DNA of 64,000 nt from Pleodorina starrii (Eukaryota > Chlorophyta > Chlorophyceae > Chlamydomonadales > Volvocaceae): NCBI GenBank assembly GCA_030267565.1, contig BRXU01000061.1, positions 62,001 through 126,000 on the forward strand. Reading direction: 5' to 3'. Both the position numbers and the translations under genes were made by a program. The notes beneath the pieces are model-generated. The model was not told where the DNA came from, searched no databases, and worked only from the letters and a program-made list of their open reading frames with translations. Positions 1 to 18,481 of the stretch are shown here, piece by piece (the stretch's first letter is position 1; every line of letters begins with the position of its first letter).

Positions 1-1680
1 CACCACCACCACCACCACCGCCCGGTCGTGTCGCTGTCGGGTGTCGGCCTGGTGCCCCACCTGCGTGTGTCGCTGCGCACGCTACTTCTGCACCCGATGC
101 GATTGCGGCACCACCACCACCACTACTGGCTGCCAGCCGCGCATGTTCCTGCCACGTGGGCCTGGTGGGTGACACCGCTGTGGCAGCCGAGATGGCGCAC
201 CATGAGCACACATGGTGACACATGACCACCACCCATCATGCCACGTTTTCTTGCACAGGTAATGGGCATGGGGTTTTGGGTCGCAGTCCACGTGTCTTGG
301 TACGACGGCGGATGGGTTCGTGCCGGTGCACATAAGGGCGGGTGCCGGTGAACGAGTGTGGTGGACGTCTGGACGAGCACAGCGGCATAGCGAACCGGCT
401 TGCCACGTGTGGCGGTCTTGCCAGCTGGCAGGCAGACGAGGGCCTGCGTGGCCAAGCCGCCGGTTGCCAGGTCTGCGAGGTGGAGTGCTGCAGCTCGGTG
501 TCCAGTTACGTGCTGAACAGGTTACTAATGGTTATGATGTTACAGCTCGGCAGCACCACCGCATGCGTGACAGGCAGGGATTCCCTGGGAACAGCGCACG
601 TACGAGCCGACAGTTCCCGTTCGGTCCCATAACAACCATCTCAGCAAGCCCCGAGGGGAACGGGCCCTTGATGTCGGTGGCGCTATGGACATGTTGGCTC
701 CGTCAAGGGTTTGCGGCGGCAAAGGTAAAGGTAGTTCGCGTCGCGATTGTTACGGTGGACCCGGGACGGGTCGAGTGCGCAGCCTGTACGAAAGTTGCTT
801 TCTGTGGACGAAGCCCCACATAGTTGCATGCTGCTCAGGCAGCCCGATGGCTCCGCGTGCTTGGCTTTTGCCGTAATCTCAATCCTTCCCCGCTGCGGGG
901 AACCCGTTGATTAGAGGTTTACACAGAGCCGCGAGCAGCAGTTGCGGCAACCGACTCACTCTCTCCACGAGCGCCTCAAGACGGAAGGTGCTTCCGTTGG
1001 AAGGAATTGATGGTTGTAACATTTTTGTGGTTTTGAATGCGATGAAACCCAAGGTTTGAGGTCGCACTCACAAACGTGCCCCGATGACGATGGCCACCGA
1101 GATCCAGCAGGTTTCTATGGCATTAAGTGGCAGTACGTTCAGAACCCGGAAGTATATGCCCAGGAATGGCAGGAGCGGTCACGCGCTGTCTCCATCCTGG
1201 TAACAGTGTCTGCTTCTGTATGACAGTTGTCCGCACAAAAACCCAGCAATGAATAGCGCTATATGATATTGTTTCTCAAGGGAGGGGCGCGCCGAACAAG
1301 ACTGGCTTTGCACTAGGGACGCGCCGTTCATTTTCACGACAGGGACCGGCATGCCACCCACTTGCTCGCATGCACCTCTGAGAGGCCCAGTTTAGTTCTC
1401 ACATATAATGAAAGCGTGTCGACGTGACATTTACTTCTATCTAGTAGGCCACTAGCTAAGAACACTTCAGTTTCCTTTCCTCATTGAAACGGTACTTCGA
1501 AAGAAACCAACCTTTCTTGCCACGCACCGCCGTCATAGCCTTTATAATCACCTGCTTGTCGTAATAGAAGTCATTTCCAGGGCCTGGACCCGGCCGTCGC
1601 TCCGTTGGCGCTCCTCAGGCTGCGCGAGAGCAGCCCATTAAAATTGAGGAGCGCCTGAGGAGAGCAGACATCGGAAGGCC
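1..1680. other. No gene recognised upstream of the protein kinase
   Basis: No reading frame here shows a recognisable domain or a convincing exon chain. There is a short CAC trinucleotide run at the left edge (1-20) and another near 110-122. The stretch from about 1380 to 1600 is less GC-rich than the coding DNA and lies just before the kinase start codon, so it probably holds that gene's promoter and 5' UTR. This is inferred from position only. Confidence 0.5.
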
Positions 1681-6869
<5,189 letters not shown>

Positions 6870-9521
6870 GCGCTGTTGGCGCGGGGTGCTCAGCGGCGCG
6901 TCACCTTATGGCTGCGGCTGAGTGCCTTCCCCGACTCGGTGATGGCCGGTGTCCTGCGCTTGCTCGAGCTCGAGCAAGGGCAAGTCGAGCTGACAGGACG
7001 TGACCCGTCTGCGCGCGATGGTCGGGCCCGATGCGATCTGCGTACACGATAGCGCCTGGACTTGAAGAGGTGGCATTCCTGAAACACAATAATAACTGAG
7101 CGCGTTCTTATGTGGGGGACTCTGCGGATATCGTAACGGGGTGGCGCACTCCTGGTGTGGCGCAGGCAAGGGTATGGCAGCCCTTTGCATCAAGTTTACT
7201 GCGGCAGCCTGGGCTGGGGAGGTTGACCTGGTGTGCATGGTGCCTGGTGGATGGAGATTCAGCGTTACAGCCTCAGCTGCCGCAGCCTCAGTCCGCGCAT
7301 CGGTCCGGGGGGGCTAGTGTGAGCGGCATCGAGAGCGGACCATCACTGTACATCTGTACGCGTGCGCAGTGACAAGGGACAGTATATGCATTGCGTTTCA
7401 TTTGAATTATGACGTTCGGGAGGCGCCTTCTCAGGCCTCGTTGCGGGCGCGCTCGTGCGGTTGCATGGACATCACGGGGGAGGGGGCTGCAGTTTGCTGT
7501 GATAATCTATGCCACGCCCACCTTTGCGCCCGTGCTGCGAGCATCTTAACCTTTCCAGTGGTTGGCAAACGGACGGCTTCGCGGTTTTGACTGGCCTATC
7601 AATTGCGGCGATCCGTTTCGGTTTCGGATGCAATGTGCTTGTAGGAGTGCCATGCTATTGAGTCCTCACCGTCACGTCGTGAGGCGGAGGTCATGGCCAG
7701 AAGTCCCGGCCCTTCGTAGTGTACCGTACTGTGCACGGGGTGTGGCTGCCACGGTAAAGACAGGCAGGCAGACTGACTGTCTTAGGGTTTTGCCGGCTCT
7801 GTCGACTTGGTTCGCTTTGGGGCCGAACGCCGCTGGAAGAGCTGGTCGTGCTGTGGTCGAGCTGTTTTTTGGTGAAGTTGGTGTCGTGCGTGCGGGGTGG
7901 TGATGAGTTGATCTTGGTGGGTTACGTGAAGACGACAGGGGTGATCTAAAAGCCGGGCTAAACAAGGCCTTGTGCCGGTCAAGGGGCAACGGGCAAGGTA
8001 ACATTTCCTGCTCATCATCCAACAATTGTGACGGGCTGAATGGGAGGGCCGTATCTTCCCCCGGAACGTACATACTCTTGGTTCACATATGATACGTCCT
8101 TGCGCGTCCGACGATGTGCTGATGAACACTAGGGCGCGCTCATGCGTTCAACAGACGATCGGAACGTGCGGCTTTGTCGTCTTCAGGAGGCTGGAGACTG
8201 CCTGGTCTCCCCAGGGTGCTCCTGATGCATGCTGGCTTGCTGGGTGCTGCGGGGACGGTGGCCTTGCGCAGGGACCATGATCTTGGATGGATCTGGGATG
8301 GCGCTGCTTTGGAATGGGGTGGAGGATGGCGGTGGGTACATTTTGAGTTACCCGTGGACGGAGTTCTTGTTACAGTGGCCCCCAGACCCTCGGAAGCGTA
8401 GAGCCAGCGGGTCGCGCGCTGCGTCGGCGGCGGCGGCCTGGGCAAACGAAGGCGCAACCAGGTCCGACAGCGCGAGCCATGGAGACAAAAACGAGCTAAC
8501 CCGGCTCCGAAAACCGCGGCCCACGGGGGAATGAGTCATTTGTGACTTCCCAATTGGCGACGACGGGCCCCGGCCACCGACAATACGGTTGGCGCACCAA
8601 CAGGCCCGACAGCGACTTGCGGGCTGCAACTGGAACAGCCCTGTGCCCTAGACTCCCCAAGTGACCAGGTGGAGGCGTAGTGGACGGACCGGCGATACCC
8701 AAAATCCTCCGCGTGCGGCCCAACCCAGGCCCGTGGCGCTGCAGGTGGACAACGCCTTGTCTTACAAATGTGAGCCATGATCCGCTGGCCTGTGCGCAGC
8801 ACTCGTGTGTGCGCAGTACTCGCTTAGCCTTTATGCCAAGCAGGTGCTCGTCATGTCCCATTCGGCAGAACGAAGTTGGTCTCTCCATTCGGCGCTAACG
8901 GCGTACGGCAGCGCTCCGAAACAACTTTTTCCTCATAAAGGTGACATGAGTGACTCATACGTACGGAACGTCTAGTATTCTGGACTTGTGACGCCAGCAA
9001 TGTACTGAAGGTAGCTCGCCTGCTAGTCTCACAGTTGTGGACACGCCGAGACTGTGGTTCCCCGTTCTTGACGACAGCCTGCTCATGTGCGAAGCTTCAT
9101 ATTGATTCTGCGACCGATAAAGGCATCACGTTGCCTTGACAGGCCTAGCCGTAAGAGGAGTCGCCGAGTTGCGGTCGCGGCGAAAGCCCTTGTTGAGCAA
9201 ACATGGTGCAACAGTCTGGCAAGGCAATGATGAAAGTCTTATTGGTAGCAAGGTCAGGCTACGCCACTTACGGTGCCCTCCTGAGCTGCCAGGTGCGCTC
9301 CTGTCGCGCATTTTGTTCGTGTATGGTGTGCCCCCCACTAGCCGCTGGCGCGAGAGCGTTAAACCCCCATACGCCTATCGGCGTGTACAAAGATATTAAC
9401 TACATATTTGTGCTGTCGGGGTTGTCTTTGCTCGTTGCTTTTCGGTGTGCCAGCCTGTGACAGGCTCAGCCGTTGTCATACTGAACTAAATGAAATTGGT
9501 TCAGACGCTTAGGTACGGGCC
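6870..9521. other. Intergenic stretch, no gene recognised
   Basis: About 2.6 kb between the kinase stop codon and the earliest possible clpX start. The open frames (for example 7562-7903 + and 8496-8888 -) have no family motif and no partner exons in phase. The kinase 3' UTR must lie in the first part, but I found no clear TGTAA polyadenylation motif. The part nearest 9.5 kb presumably holds the clpX promoter. Confidence 0.5.
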
Positions 9522-12500
9522 TTGATCGATGTCGGGTCACTTTCAGACTGTCGGAACCAACCCGCAACGGTACTTGTCGGTTGTGCGCGCCAATGTCCTC
9601 CGCAGCGCCTGCTAACGGTACCGGCGGATGCCTGCGGAAGCAGCCGGACGACAGCTTCTGTGCCGGAAGTTGCGTCTGTGAACCCGGCTACGACGCAGGA
9701 CTACCGACATGGTTACGTCAACGGCTTCCAGTCCTCCACGATGGAGGCTGCGCCAGCCGTTCCCCAGGTGCGAACGCCCTCCCTCGAGACCTCCCACTTG
9801 ATGCCTTCAGCGCGTTGCGCGACATGGGTCACAAGACTCCGGTGGTCCGGACCCGGCCACCGTGCCCGATGGAAACCGCAACCATATGGCGCGGGGCAAG
9901 GTGGTCAACGGGACCGCCCGTCCGGGCCCGCCGCAGGGACGCTGATATCTGTCTCCTCACTACGTCAAAACCCTCCCAGCAGCCTGCACTGTCGCGTTCT
10001 CCCCTCCCGCCGTTCGCAGTTCGGTGGTCAGACCACGAGCACCACCAGCGCACATCAGTGGGGAATCTCCCGAGTGCCGTCTCCGCGGGAGCTGGTTCGT
10101 GCGCTGGACCAACACGTCATTGGCCAGGAGCATGCCAAGAAGGTGGGCATTGAGGGGACACGGGGGGGGGGGCACGTGGGAGGAATGGGGGGAGGCCTCG
10201 TAGCGGTGCCCAGGCTTCGGATCTCAATAATGCCGAGATGGGTGCTGCGATGGGCGCCCGTGTACCTTCCACCGCACGTGCTGTACCCTTCGGCAGCTGT
10301 GTCTTTAGCTCTTTACCGGCAGCGTGTTTTTACCGGCGGCCGCGGTCCCCCTGCTGCCCCCCCCCCCCCTGCTGCCCCCCCCCCCGCCTGTTTGAAGGTC
10401 CTGGCGGTCGCGACCCACAACCACTACAAGCGCATCCTCTGCAGCCGCCGCAACGGTCCGCGAAGGGACGAGCAGGTACCGTACAGTGTGGTACAGTGTA
10501 CTGCAGCGGTGAAGTAGGTGGTAATGGTTCCAGCAGTGATGGATTGGAGACCTCCCGATGGATGGATGGGTCGTTCGGCTGGGGCTCGGAGAGCCGGGCT
10601 CCGCGAGTCGTTTGGCAAGTGCTCTCCGGCGGCTCACCGCATTACACCAAACTGCACTGCAGTGCACACCACTGCATTCAATTACTTGCTGTCCGGGCGG
10701 CTGCGCCGATGCTCCCTCCGGCCTCCAGCCGTGTCGAGCTGTCAGACTTGCTGTTATTTTTAGGACTCTCAGCTTTTCGTTGTCGCCCCCACCCCGAACC
10801 CAACTGCGCAGATGGTTGGCGCGGGCGGCGCATCCGGGCTGCACGACCAACTGACGTACGGCACCCCGCTGACGGATACGGCAGACCCACGGGCCGGTCT
10901 GGAGGTGGGAACAGGACCGGGAAGGGAAGGGAAGGGAAGGGAAGGCAATGACGATGACCTGCTGTCACCTTAAACACCGACTATGTGCGTGCGCGTCGCC
11001 ACCTGGTTGGGCATCTTGGTGCCGAATATCTGAGAAAGGCATTGAGAAAAGGATTACTGCAGCGACGTGCTGCTGCTGATGGGGCTATTGGGGCTGATGG
11101 GCGGGACACACCCCACCCACAACCCACAACCCACAGGGGGCTCCGAAAGCCGACTGCTGATGGGGCCACCCGCATGCCTCGAAAAACCCCCTGGAGCCAA
11201 CTACCCGACCCACAAACCGTCCCGCGGCCAACGAACGCGGTTGAAACCCTAGTGACCACACCTGGCGATAACCCCCCACCCCTCCCCCCAATCCGACCCC
11301 GGCTGCAGCAGCAGCAGCAGCGCAACTCGGGTGGAGGTGGAGCCCTGCACCACCCCCCGCACCACCACCACCACCACCAGTCCGCGACCTCGAGTCCAGG
11401 CGCTGGCGGCGCCCGCCACGCCGTACCCCAGTACGGCAGCCACACCCACGGCCACCCGCACCCCCACCAGCAGCAGCACGAGCACCAGCACCAGTACGGC
11501 GCCAGCGCCGGCAGCGGAGGGGGCAGCGGAGGGGGCTACAGCCGCTTCGCCCCCCCGGCAGCGAAGGCGGCGCTGGAGGCCCAGCGGGCGGCTGGTGGGT
11601 GGGTTCGGTGGGTGGGTGGGTGGAAGGGTTTGCATCGTAGTAGTGGGTAAATGGCTGTATGGCGAGGGGTGGGGGTGGCGAGCAAAGGGCGGCAAGGGAT
11701 AGGGGGGCTCCGTTGGACGGGTCAGGTAGAAGGGGTTGTGTCATGTTGGTTGGTCCGTTGGCAGTTGGCAGTTGGCGGAGGTCAGGTCTGTCCAGGGACC
11801 GGGCGCCCCTCTTCCCCGATGGGCGTTGAGTGAGAGAGTGCGCGAGGGAGGGCTCCAGTACTGACAGCGGCTGGCAGTTCAGTTCACATCAATCAATCAA
11901 CCCCAAATGTCGCCGCCAACCCCTCTCCCTCCACCCTCCCCACAGAGTCCCGCGCCGACGGCGGCCCCGGTGGCCCCGGCGGCCCCGGCTCCGGATCCAG
12001 CCCCGACATCGAGGCGATCGAGGAGCTGTCCGCCCAGCTGTCCGCCGCTGTTGATCTGGACAAGTCAAACATGCTGCTGCTGGGGCCCACCGGCAGCGGC
12101 AAGACACTGCTGGCCAAGACGCTGGCGCGGCTGGTCAATGTGCCCTTCGCCATGGCTGACGCCACCACACTGACTCAGGCGGGCTACGTGGGGGACGATG
12201 TGGAGTCCATTCTGTACAAGCTGCTGCAGGTGGGGGGTGGGGTCTGGGGGTGGGGTGGGGTGGGGGGGTGCCGTACTGTGACAGGGGGTGCCAATCAGCG
12301 GCCGCAGCAGCTTGATCAACAACGTCCGCAGTGACTCATTGTTATGTAAAGGAGCATACCACTCCCTAACCCACCCCCATATCCCTCCCCCACCCGCCTC
12401 CATCCCCCCACCCGCCTTCATCCCGTCCCCCCATATCTCCCCTCCCCCCCATATCGCTCGCTCCCCCCCCAGTCCTGCAACTTCAACGTTGAGGTGGCTC

Positions 12501-15128
12501 AGCAGGGCATTGTGTACATCGACGAGGTGGACAAGATCGCCAAGCGCTCGGCGGAGGGCTTCACCATCACCCGGGATGTCAGCGGGGAGGGGGTGCAGCA
12601 GGCGCTGCTAAAGATGCTGGAGGTGGGTGGGTGGGGCCTGGGGACTGGGGACTGGGGACTGGGTTGGGTGCCGATTCGCGTGTGTATGTGGTGAGACTTG
12701 GTGGGGAGCGAGGGAGGGGTGGGGGAAGTGGGAAAGGGGGCGAGGTGGAGGTGGGGACGGGGACGGGGGCTGGGGCTGGGCGAGGGGAGCGTGTGGGTGC
12801 TAGGGATGGGCTGGGAAGGGCTGGGAAGGGCTGTGAAGGGCTGGGAAGGGTGGGGATTGGGCGCTCCTGCATCATCCGCTGCGGTGCATGGCTGGGCCCA
12901 AGTGGGGTCCCAATGAACGGGACCGGGACCACGCGTCATCTCGAAACCACCGGGCCCGAAGCTGCTCATCAGGAGGTTAGGACTGCCCAGCCCTGCCCAG
13001 CCCAACCTGCGCGGGCGCTGCCAACGCAGCCCCGCCTGGTCCCGGCCTTGTCTTGTCTTCCCCCCTGCTTGTCTTCACCCCAATGCTGTGTGGTGCGCGA
13101 CTTGGTGCGGACCATCGCGCGCCTCCTATGCCGTACCGTCTGACACGCCGCGCTGCTGATACTGATACCGCTGCTGCTGGTTCTGCTGGTTCTTCTGCTG
13201 GCACTGCTGCTGCTGCTTCAGGGCACAGTGGTGAATGTTCCGGAGAAGGGCGGTCGGAAGAACCCCCGCGGGGACTTCATACAGGTGGGTGGGTGGCTGG
13301 GTGGGTGGCTGGGTGGGCGCTGGCGGGGGAATGAATGGGAGATGGAGGGAGTGCGGGAGGTTGAGAGGGAGCGCACGTCACTGGTTGCTGAGCCCTAGGG
13401 GGGTTTGGTCATCTGCGAAGGCGGTGCTGACGCCGTCGCCTTGCCCCCGCACCCCGCAACCCCTCAGCCTCTTTACGTCATACTTTTCCGCCTCCGCGCC
13501 CTCATCTGCGTGATCGCTTCGTCCCGATTCTCGCCTCCCCTCCCTCCCCCCTCCCTCCCTCCCCGCCCACAGATCGACACCCGCGACATTCTGTTCATAG
13601 TGGGAGGTGCCTTCGTGGATCTGGACCGACAGATGTTGGACACCCGGGTGCAGGGATCCATGGGCTTCGGGAACAAGGTGCGGGGGTAGGGGGGGGCGGG
13701 GTTGGGGGAATGGGGGGGGGGTGCGTCGTGCGTGAGGAGGAGGGAGGGAGGAGGGAATGGTGTGGAGGAGGAGGGAGGAGGGCGGACTTTGGTTGGCGTG
13801 GGCCTGGTGTGGTGGGGGTCATCTTCATGCTCAGCAATACTGCCAATACTCCCAAATGGCACTGCACCGCACCGCAGCGCACCGCAGCGCACCGCAGCGC
13901 ACCGGCAGCCAGCACAGAGCCTCCCCCCAGCCTTCGTAGCCTTCGTAGCCTTCGCCACCCCAATTGGCCCCGCCGCCCGCCCTCGACCTCGCCCTCGCCC
14001 TCGGCCCCCTTGGACACTCTCCCCCCGTCCGTCTATCCCTCTGCCATCCTGGTTGTGTGCGCGCAGGTCCGCCCCGCCAGTCTGGGTCGTCCGGGGGGTC
14101 CGCGGGTCAACAGCGACATCCTGAGGGACGTGCAGCACAGCGACCTCATCACCTACGGACTCATTCCCGAGTTCGTGGGGAGGCTGCCGGTGCTGGTGGC
14201 GCTGCAGGTCTGAGGAGACCCGGGGGGGAGGGAGAGGACGGGGAGTGTCTCAAGTTATATAATAGAGCATATCACTCCCTAACCACCAACTGGGTGTTTT
14301 AAACCCGCCTCCCCCTCTGCGGCCCCCCCGCTCCCCCCCGCTCCCTCCCGCTCCCCCCCGCCCCCTCCCCTCCCCTCCCAGGAGCTGAGTGAGGAGCAGT
14401 TGGTCCACGTGCTGACCGAGCCCCGCCACGCGCTGTGTAAGCAGTACGCGCAGCTGCTGGCAATGAACGGAGCGCGCTTCCGGGCCACCCGGGCGGCGCT
14501 GCGGGCGGTGGCGCGGGCGGCCCAGAAGAAGGGCACGGGCACTCGGGGTCTTCGGAGCATCTTGGAGGGGCTGCTGGTGCACACTATGTTTGAGCTGCCG
14601 GACACGCACGTGCAGGTGGGGAGGAGGAGGGAGGAGGGGAGAGGAGGGGGGCTTAGGGTGGTGCAGATTTGGGGAAGGGTGGGAGAGGGGGGTGAGGTTG
14701 AGTGGGGGGTGAGGGGGCGGGACGGCGTGGGGTTGGTTGGGCGGCAGGCGGAAGGGGCGGTTTGGACGGAGGCAGGGATAGGTGGGGCGTTGTTGCGGTT
14801 TGAGCGTTGCTGGCCTACCTCCCACCATTCTCCTTCCTCCATCCCCTCCCCATCAATCTGTCAATCTGTCAATCAATTCCTTGCCTATCCCCCCGGTAAT
14901 ACTCTTATCCCTTTTCCCTTCCCCCCCTGCCCTGCCCTCCCCTGCCCCGCCCCGCTCCCCTCCTCCACTCAGCACCCGGTGGTGGTGTTGGATGAGGCGT
15001 GTGTGCTGGACGGCAGCGGAGCGCGCATCTTGACTGCTGATGAGGCCGCCGAGGTGATGGAGGCGGAGGACGGACCCACGCAGCAGCCCCAGCGGCGGCA
15101 GCAGCCCGTGGCGGCGGAGGTGCGCTGA
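9522..15128 (+). CDS. CLPX: ATP-dependent Clp protease ATP-binding subunit ClpX (organellar type)
   Basis: AAA+ unfoldase that feeds unfolded substrates to ClpP; most likely mitochondrial, by family precedent. Exons: (9522)-10142, 10398-10475, 11309-11594, 11946-12229, 12473-12622, 13222-13284, 13573-13677, 14067-14207, 14382-14615, 14973-15128, about 705 codons if Met 9522 is used. Seen: [16 protein letters not shown] and [11 protein letters not shown] (start of the AAA+ module), Walker A GPTGSGKT, pore loop GYVGDDVES, Walker [11 protein letters not shown], the ClpP-docking IGF-loop equivalent [21 protein letters not shown], and sensor-2 GTRGLRSI. The bacterial-type Cys4 zinc-binding N domain is absent. 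A His/Gln/Gly-rich insert fills exon 11309-11594. The first 207 codons are Arg/Ser/Pro-rich; a later Met (for example 9741 or 9798) could start a presequence, so the 5' end is uncertain while the AAA+ core is not. Confidence 0.9.
10918..10945. repeat. GGGAA pentanucleotide microsatellite in a clpX intron
   Basis: Five or so consecutive GGGAA-type units within the long intron between the KRI-containing exon and the His-rich exon of clpX. This is a simple repeat with no coding role. Confidence 0.8.
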
Positions 15129-15494
15129 GGCCAAGCGGTTGAGGCGCTCAGGCGCTGACGCTGTGGGTGGGATTGCTGAGGCTTGAGGGAAGGACGGTGG
15201 CAGGGAGGAGATGGGGGGGCAGATGGCGGGCAGGCTGGCTTAACAAACTGGCAGCAGGCAGGCAGGCACGGGCATCCATGCATGCATGCAACCAGTTGAG
15301 GAATCCTGGCAGTGCAGTGCAGTGGGACACGGCGGGGGCCGCACAAGCACGCTGCCTGTCTGTCCCGTCGTGTGTACATTAGTGGAGTGCGGGGGCGGGC
15401 GGGGAAAGATGGAGCGGCAGCCGTTGCTGCTCGAGAGCTCCACACGCTAGGGCCGCGAGTGGCTGGCAGTCGCCCGAAGCTTGGGCCAGTCCCG

Positions 15495-15523
15495 CAGCTG
15501 CAGCTGCAGCTGCAGCTGCAGCT
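15495..15523. repeat. CTGCAG hexanucleotide repeat
   Basis: Nearly five perfect copies of a self-complementary CAGCTG/CTGCAG unit downstream of the clpX stop codon. It could form a small hairpin in RNA; no function is assigned. Confidence 0.8.
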
Positions 15524-16432
15524 CGTTCATATGGTGAGAGGCGGATGGGTGGCTCGCGAGGCGCCTCGCGGCCGTTTCGCTGCTTTTGGGTGCATTGGGT
15601 CGGTGGTCGGTGAATCGGTCGGTCTTGGGGGAAAGTGCCTCGGGGGCAGTGAAAGTGCTCACGGAGCTTCTGACTTTTTGAGGCCGGTTGGGGTCCGGCG
15701 TGCGCGCGCGTGCGCATCGCGGTTGGTTGGTTGGCTGGCTGGTTGGTTAATTGGTTTGCCGCTGCGGCCGCTGCAGCATCGATGGGAAGGGTGGCAACGT
15801 CAGCGAGTGCAAATGGAGTCGTCTGAAGGAGTGCTTGTGACTCCAACTGGCTGTGTGCTGTGTACAGAGTGAGGGGCGAGAGGGGCGGGGGGGGGGTGTC
15901 GTGCTGCTGGCTGCTGTGGATGTGGCGAGACGACGGCGAGGAGGAGGAGGAGGAGGAGGAGGAGGAGGAATTGATGCGCCCCTCTCACACGGGCTCACGT
16001 GCTCTCGCGGGCTCTGGCTCGTGTGCCGTTGTGACCCATGGGTCATAGGAAGTCGGCACCGCTGCGTGATACGGAGCGGGCTGCGCGCACATACATACAC
16101 ACACAGAGCGGCGGACGCGTGGCTAGCCGGCCTCACATCGCAAATCGGTTGGCTCTCTGGCTGTTGTGCAGCCGTTTGCGTGCGGATGGATAGATGGATG
16201 GATGGGCGGATGGATGGGCGGGCGCTGATCCGGACTCTCCCCTAAACTTCCGTTGCTGACATGCCGAGGCGCGTTAGCTGGGTCCGAAAGGAAGGCGTGT
16301 CGGATCGGGCCGTACAGGAGGGCAGCGCGTCCTTAGCGGGGTTTGCTTTGTTTCCCGTCGTTTATTTGGAGCCGAGGAAGACACATAACCCGATACACAT
16401 TTGTCTTCAAAATCTGTCAATCTGCGAGTCCG

Positions 16433-16468
16433 GACAGGACAGGACAGGGCAGGACAGGACAGGGCAGG
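16433..16468. repeat. GGACA/GGGCA minisatellite
   Basis: Alternating GGACA and GGGCA pentamers in tandem within the presumed clpX 3' UTR or intergenic DNA. Confidence 0.8.
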
Positions 16469-17441
16469 AGAAAGTGGCTGCATGACCAGTCCGACGAATT
16501 GTTGTACACGCAAAGCTGTTGTACCCTCCTCCTCAGTGCGGGAGCCACCATCTCCCGACTTGTGTGCATTATCCCGCTTCTGGCGCGCTGCCCGGTGGTG
16601 GTTCGCTGCCAGGACGGGTTTTCTGTTGCGGTAGGTGAGGGTTCGTTTCGCCTTCCGCACATTGTACTACTATGCTACTAGCATCGCGGGCGCCCGGGCC
16701 TGCAAGAGTGTGCAGGTGTCTTTTCAAGTGCCGCAGAGCCTCGTGTCCATTGTATGCGGAGCGGGTCGTCGCTCGCCCCACTTTGTGTTCACTGTCCCTT
16801 TGTCATACGGTAGTGACCGCCATTTTGGAGTCATGGTGTTTAGGGTTTTAGGGTTTGGTGGTGGTGGTGTCAACAAAATACACACGCACGCATGGATGGG
16901 AAGACGCCCGCGCGTTTTCGTCCGTGAGGCGTTTCGGTTTTGGGTTGATTGGGCTGTTTGGGAGCCGGCCGGAGACCGCCGCATGCTGCGCTTGTGGTGC
17001 GTCCGCGGTGCCGTACAGTGGCATATTGCCCTTTTCGCTGTGTCAGTGTTGGGAATGTTGGAACCGAGAAGATGCCTTGCATTGCATGGCATGTGCATGG
17101 CTGCTGCGGCATGGCTAGGGTTTGTACAATCGTCGTAGTACAGAGGGACGACAGAGGCGTTATGATGGGCATGAATTGCTGCATGCAAGCCGCCTGCGCG
17201 TCCGCCGCCGCCGCCGCCGCGTTGTTGGTGTTGTGGGCGGCTGACGAGGGAGGGATCAGCGGATCAGCCGCGACGCACTGTCCTGCGGGGACTCGGCCCG
17301 GAGAGGATGCACGGGGCACGCATCGACTGCGTATGTTGTTGTATGGGTTGTGCATCAGGACACACTGCCTGCCTGACGACACTGCCCGGGTGATCCGGAT
17401 TTGTGCCGCAAGCGGACAGATTGCTTTCCTCCCCTCAGATT

Positions 17442-17446
17442 TGTAA
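17442..17446 (+). promoter_or_regulatory. Candidate polyadenylation signal (TGTAA) for clpX
   Basis: TGTAA followed by AAA, the usual polyadenylation motif in volvocine algae, and the first such motif on the + strand after the clpX stop codon. The assignment rests on motif and position only. Confidence 0.4.
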
Positions 17447-18445
17447 AAGGGGGAAGGGGCACGGAAGCCACCAGTGCTGTGTCCTGTCTGCTCCCTTCCA
17501 ACGTTGCGGAATGGAGCTCACTCGAGGAGTGGAAGCCTTCGCTGAAGTCTTCGATACCTACTGTTGGCCGAGTCAGGAGCGATTGCGGTATGGCGGTAGA
17601 CATTCCGGTATGGGCCGCGCGCTGCTTCGTAAGTCGACCGACCGACCGTCTTACCCGACCGACCGACCGACCGCTGCCATCCTCGCGGCTGCTGCCCTCA
17701 CTGCCCTCCCGTGAAGTGAAGTGCCCTGATGTCCTTGCCCTGCCTTTGCCTTTGCCCTGCCCTACCAGCCCGGTACTGGACGCCGAGTATGCGCAGCTGT
17801 GGGTAAATTGATGCGCCAGTCAAAGCCTGCCTCAAATGGTCGCTGCACTCGTCCCCAGCAACGAGGCTCGCCAGACAAGGCCGGCCTGTTTCGTCGCGGG
17901 GAACTGTCAGCGTATGTCGCGTCTTCAGCTTTTATTGGCATTCAAATGGGCCCATCCGACAAAGGCAGGGATCTGTGTGAAGGAGGTTCTTCGACTTGGA
18001 CGGAGTCTTGGGTTTTCTTAAGGGTTACAGGGGTCGAAGGCTCGAGGACACAACCCTTATTTCGAGGGAGAATCAGCATCAGATGGCCATCATGGTCCAG
18101 ACGGGCAACTTATGAATCCATAAGGCGGCAGATCTCTAGCCTTTCGACTCCCCGAACTGCAACGGCAGTAGTCCATATGGGGTCACTGCCGTACCGTAAA
18201 GCGAAGGCAAGCACCTGAGTTGGGGTAATTGGTTAATACCGGCAGGAGCACTTTTCATACTGTTTGAATGAGTGCCGGTCTGGCGCTCGTCCAACGGCAT
18301 GTCGCTGACGGGCCGCCCTGCTGACGGGTTCGAGAATTAACGGCGAACGCCGTACGCGAGGACCACTTAGGCCGTTGCGAGGCCATTGTGGGCTGTCCCC
18401 AACACCCATACAGGAACCTTAGCTGTCGTTTGGCAGCATTTTATT

Positions 18446-18481
18446 TCCACTAATAGACATTTATCCACTAATAGACATTTA
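18446..18481. repeat. 18-bp perfect tandem duplication
   Basis: Two adjacent identical copies of TCCACTAATAGACATTTA. It is AT-rich against a GC-rich background, perhaps replication slippage or the edge of an old insertion; no flanking transposon structure was seen. Confidence 0.85.

Larger units (their letters stand above)
15129..17441 (+). other. Probable long 3' UTR of clpX, rich in simple repeats
   Basis: No protein-coding signal was recognised here. The first TGTAA motif downstream of the clpX stop is at 17442, so the 3' UTR may extend about 2.3 kb, long for this lineage. The stretch holds a CTGCAG-type repeat (about 15495-15523), a GGA run (15939-15968), GGAT-rich DNA (about 16185-16215), a GGACAGGACAGGGCA minisatellite (about 16433-16468) and a short telomere-like motif (16839-16856). 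An unseen non-coding or short gene cannot be excluded. Confidence 0.4.
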
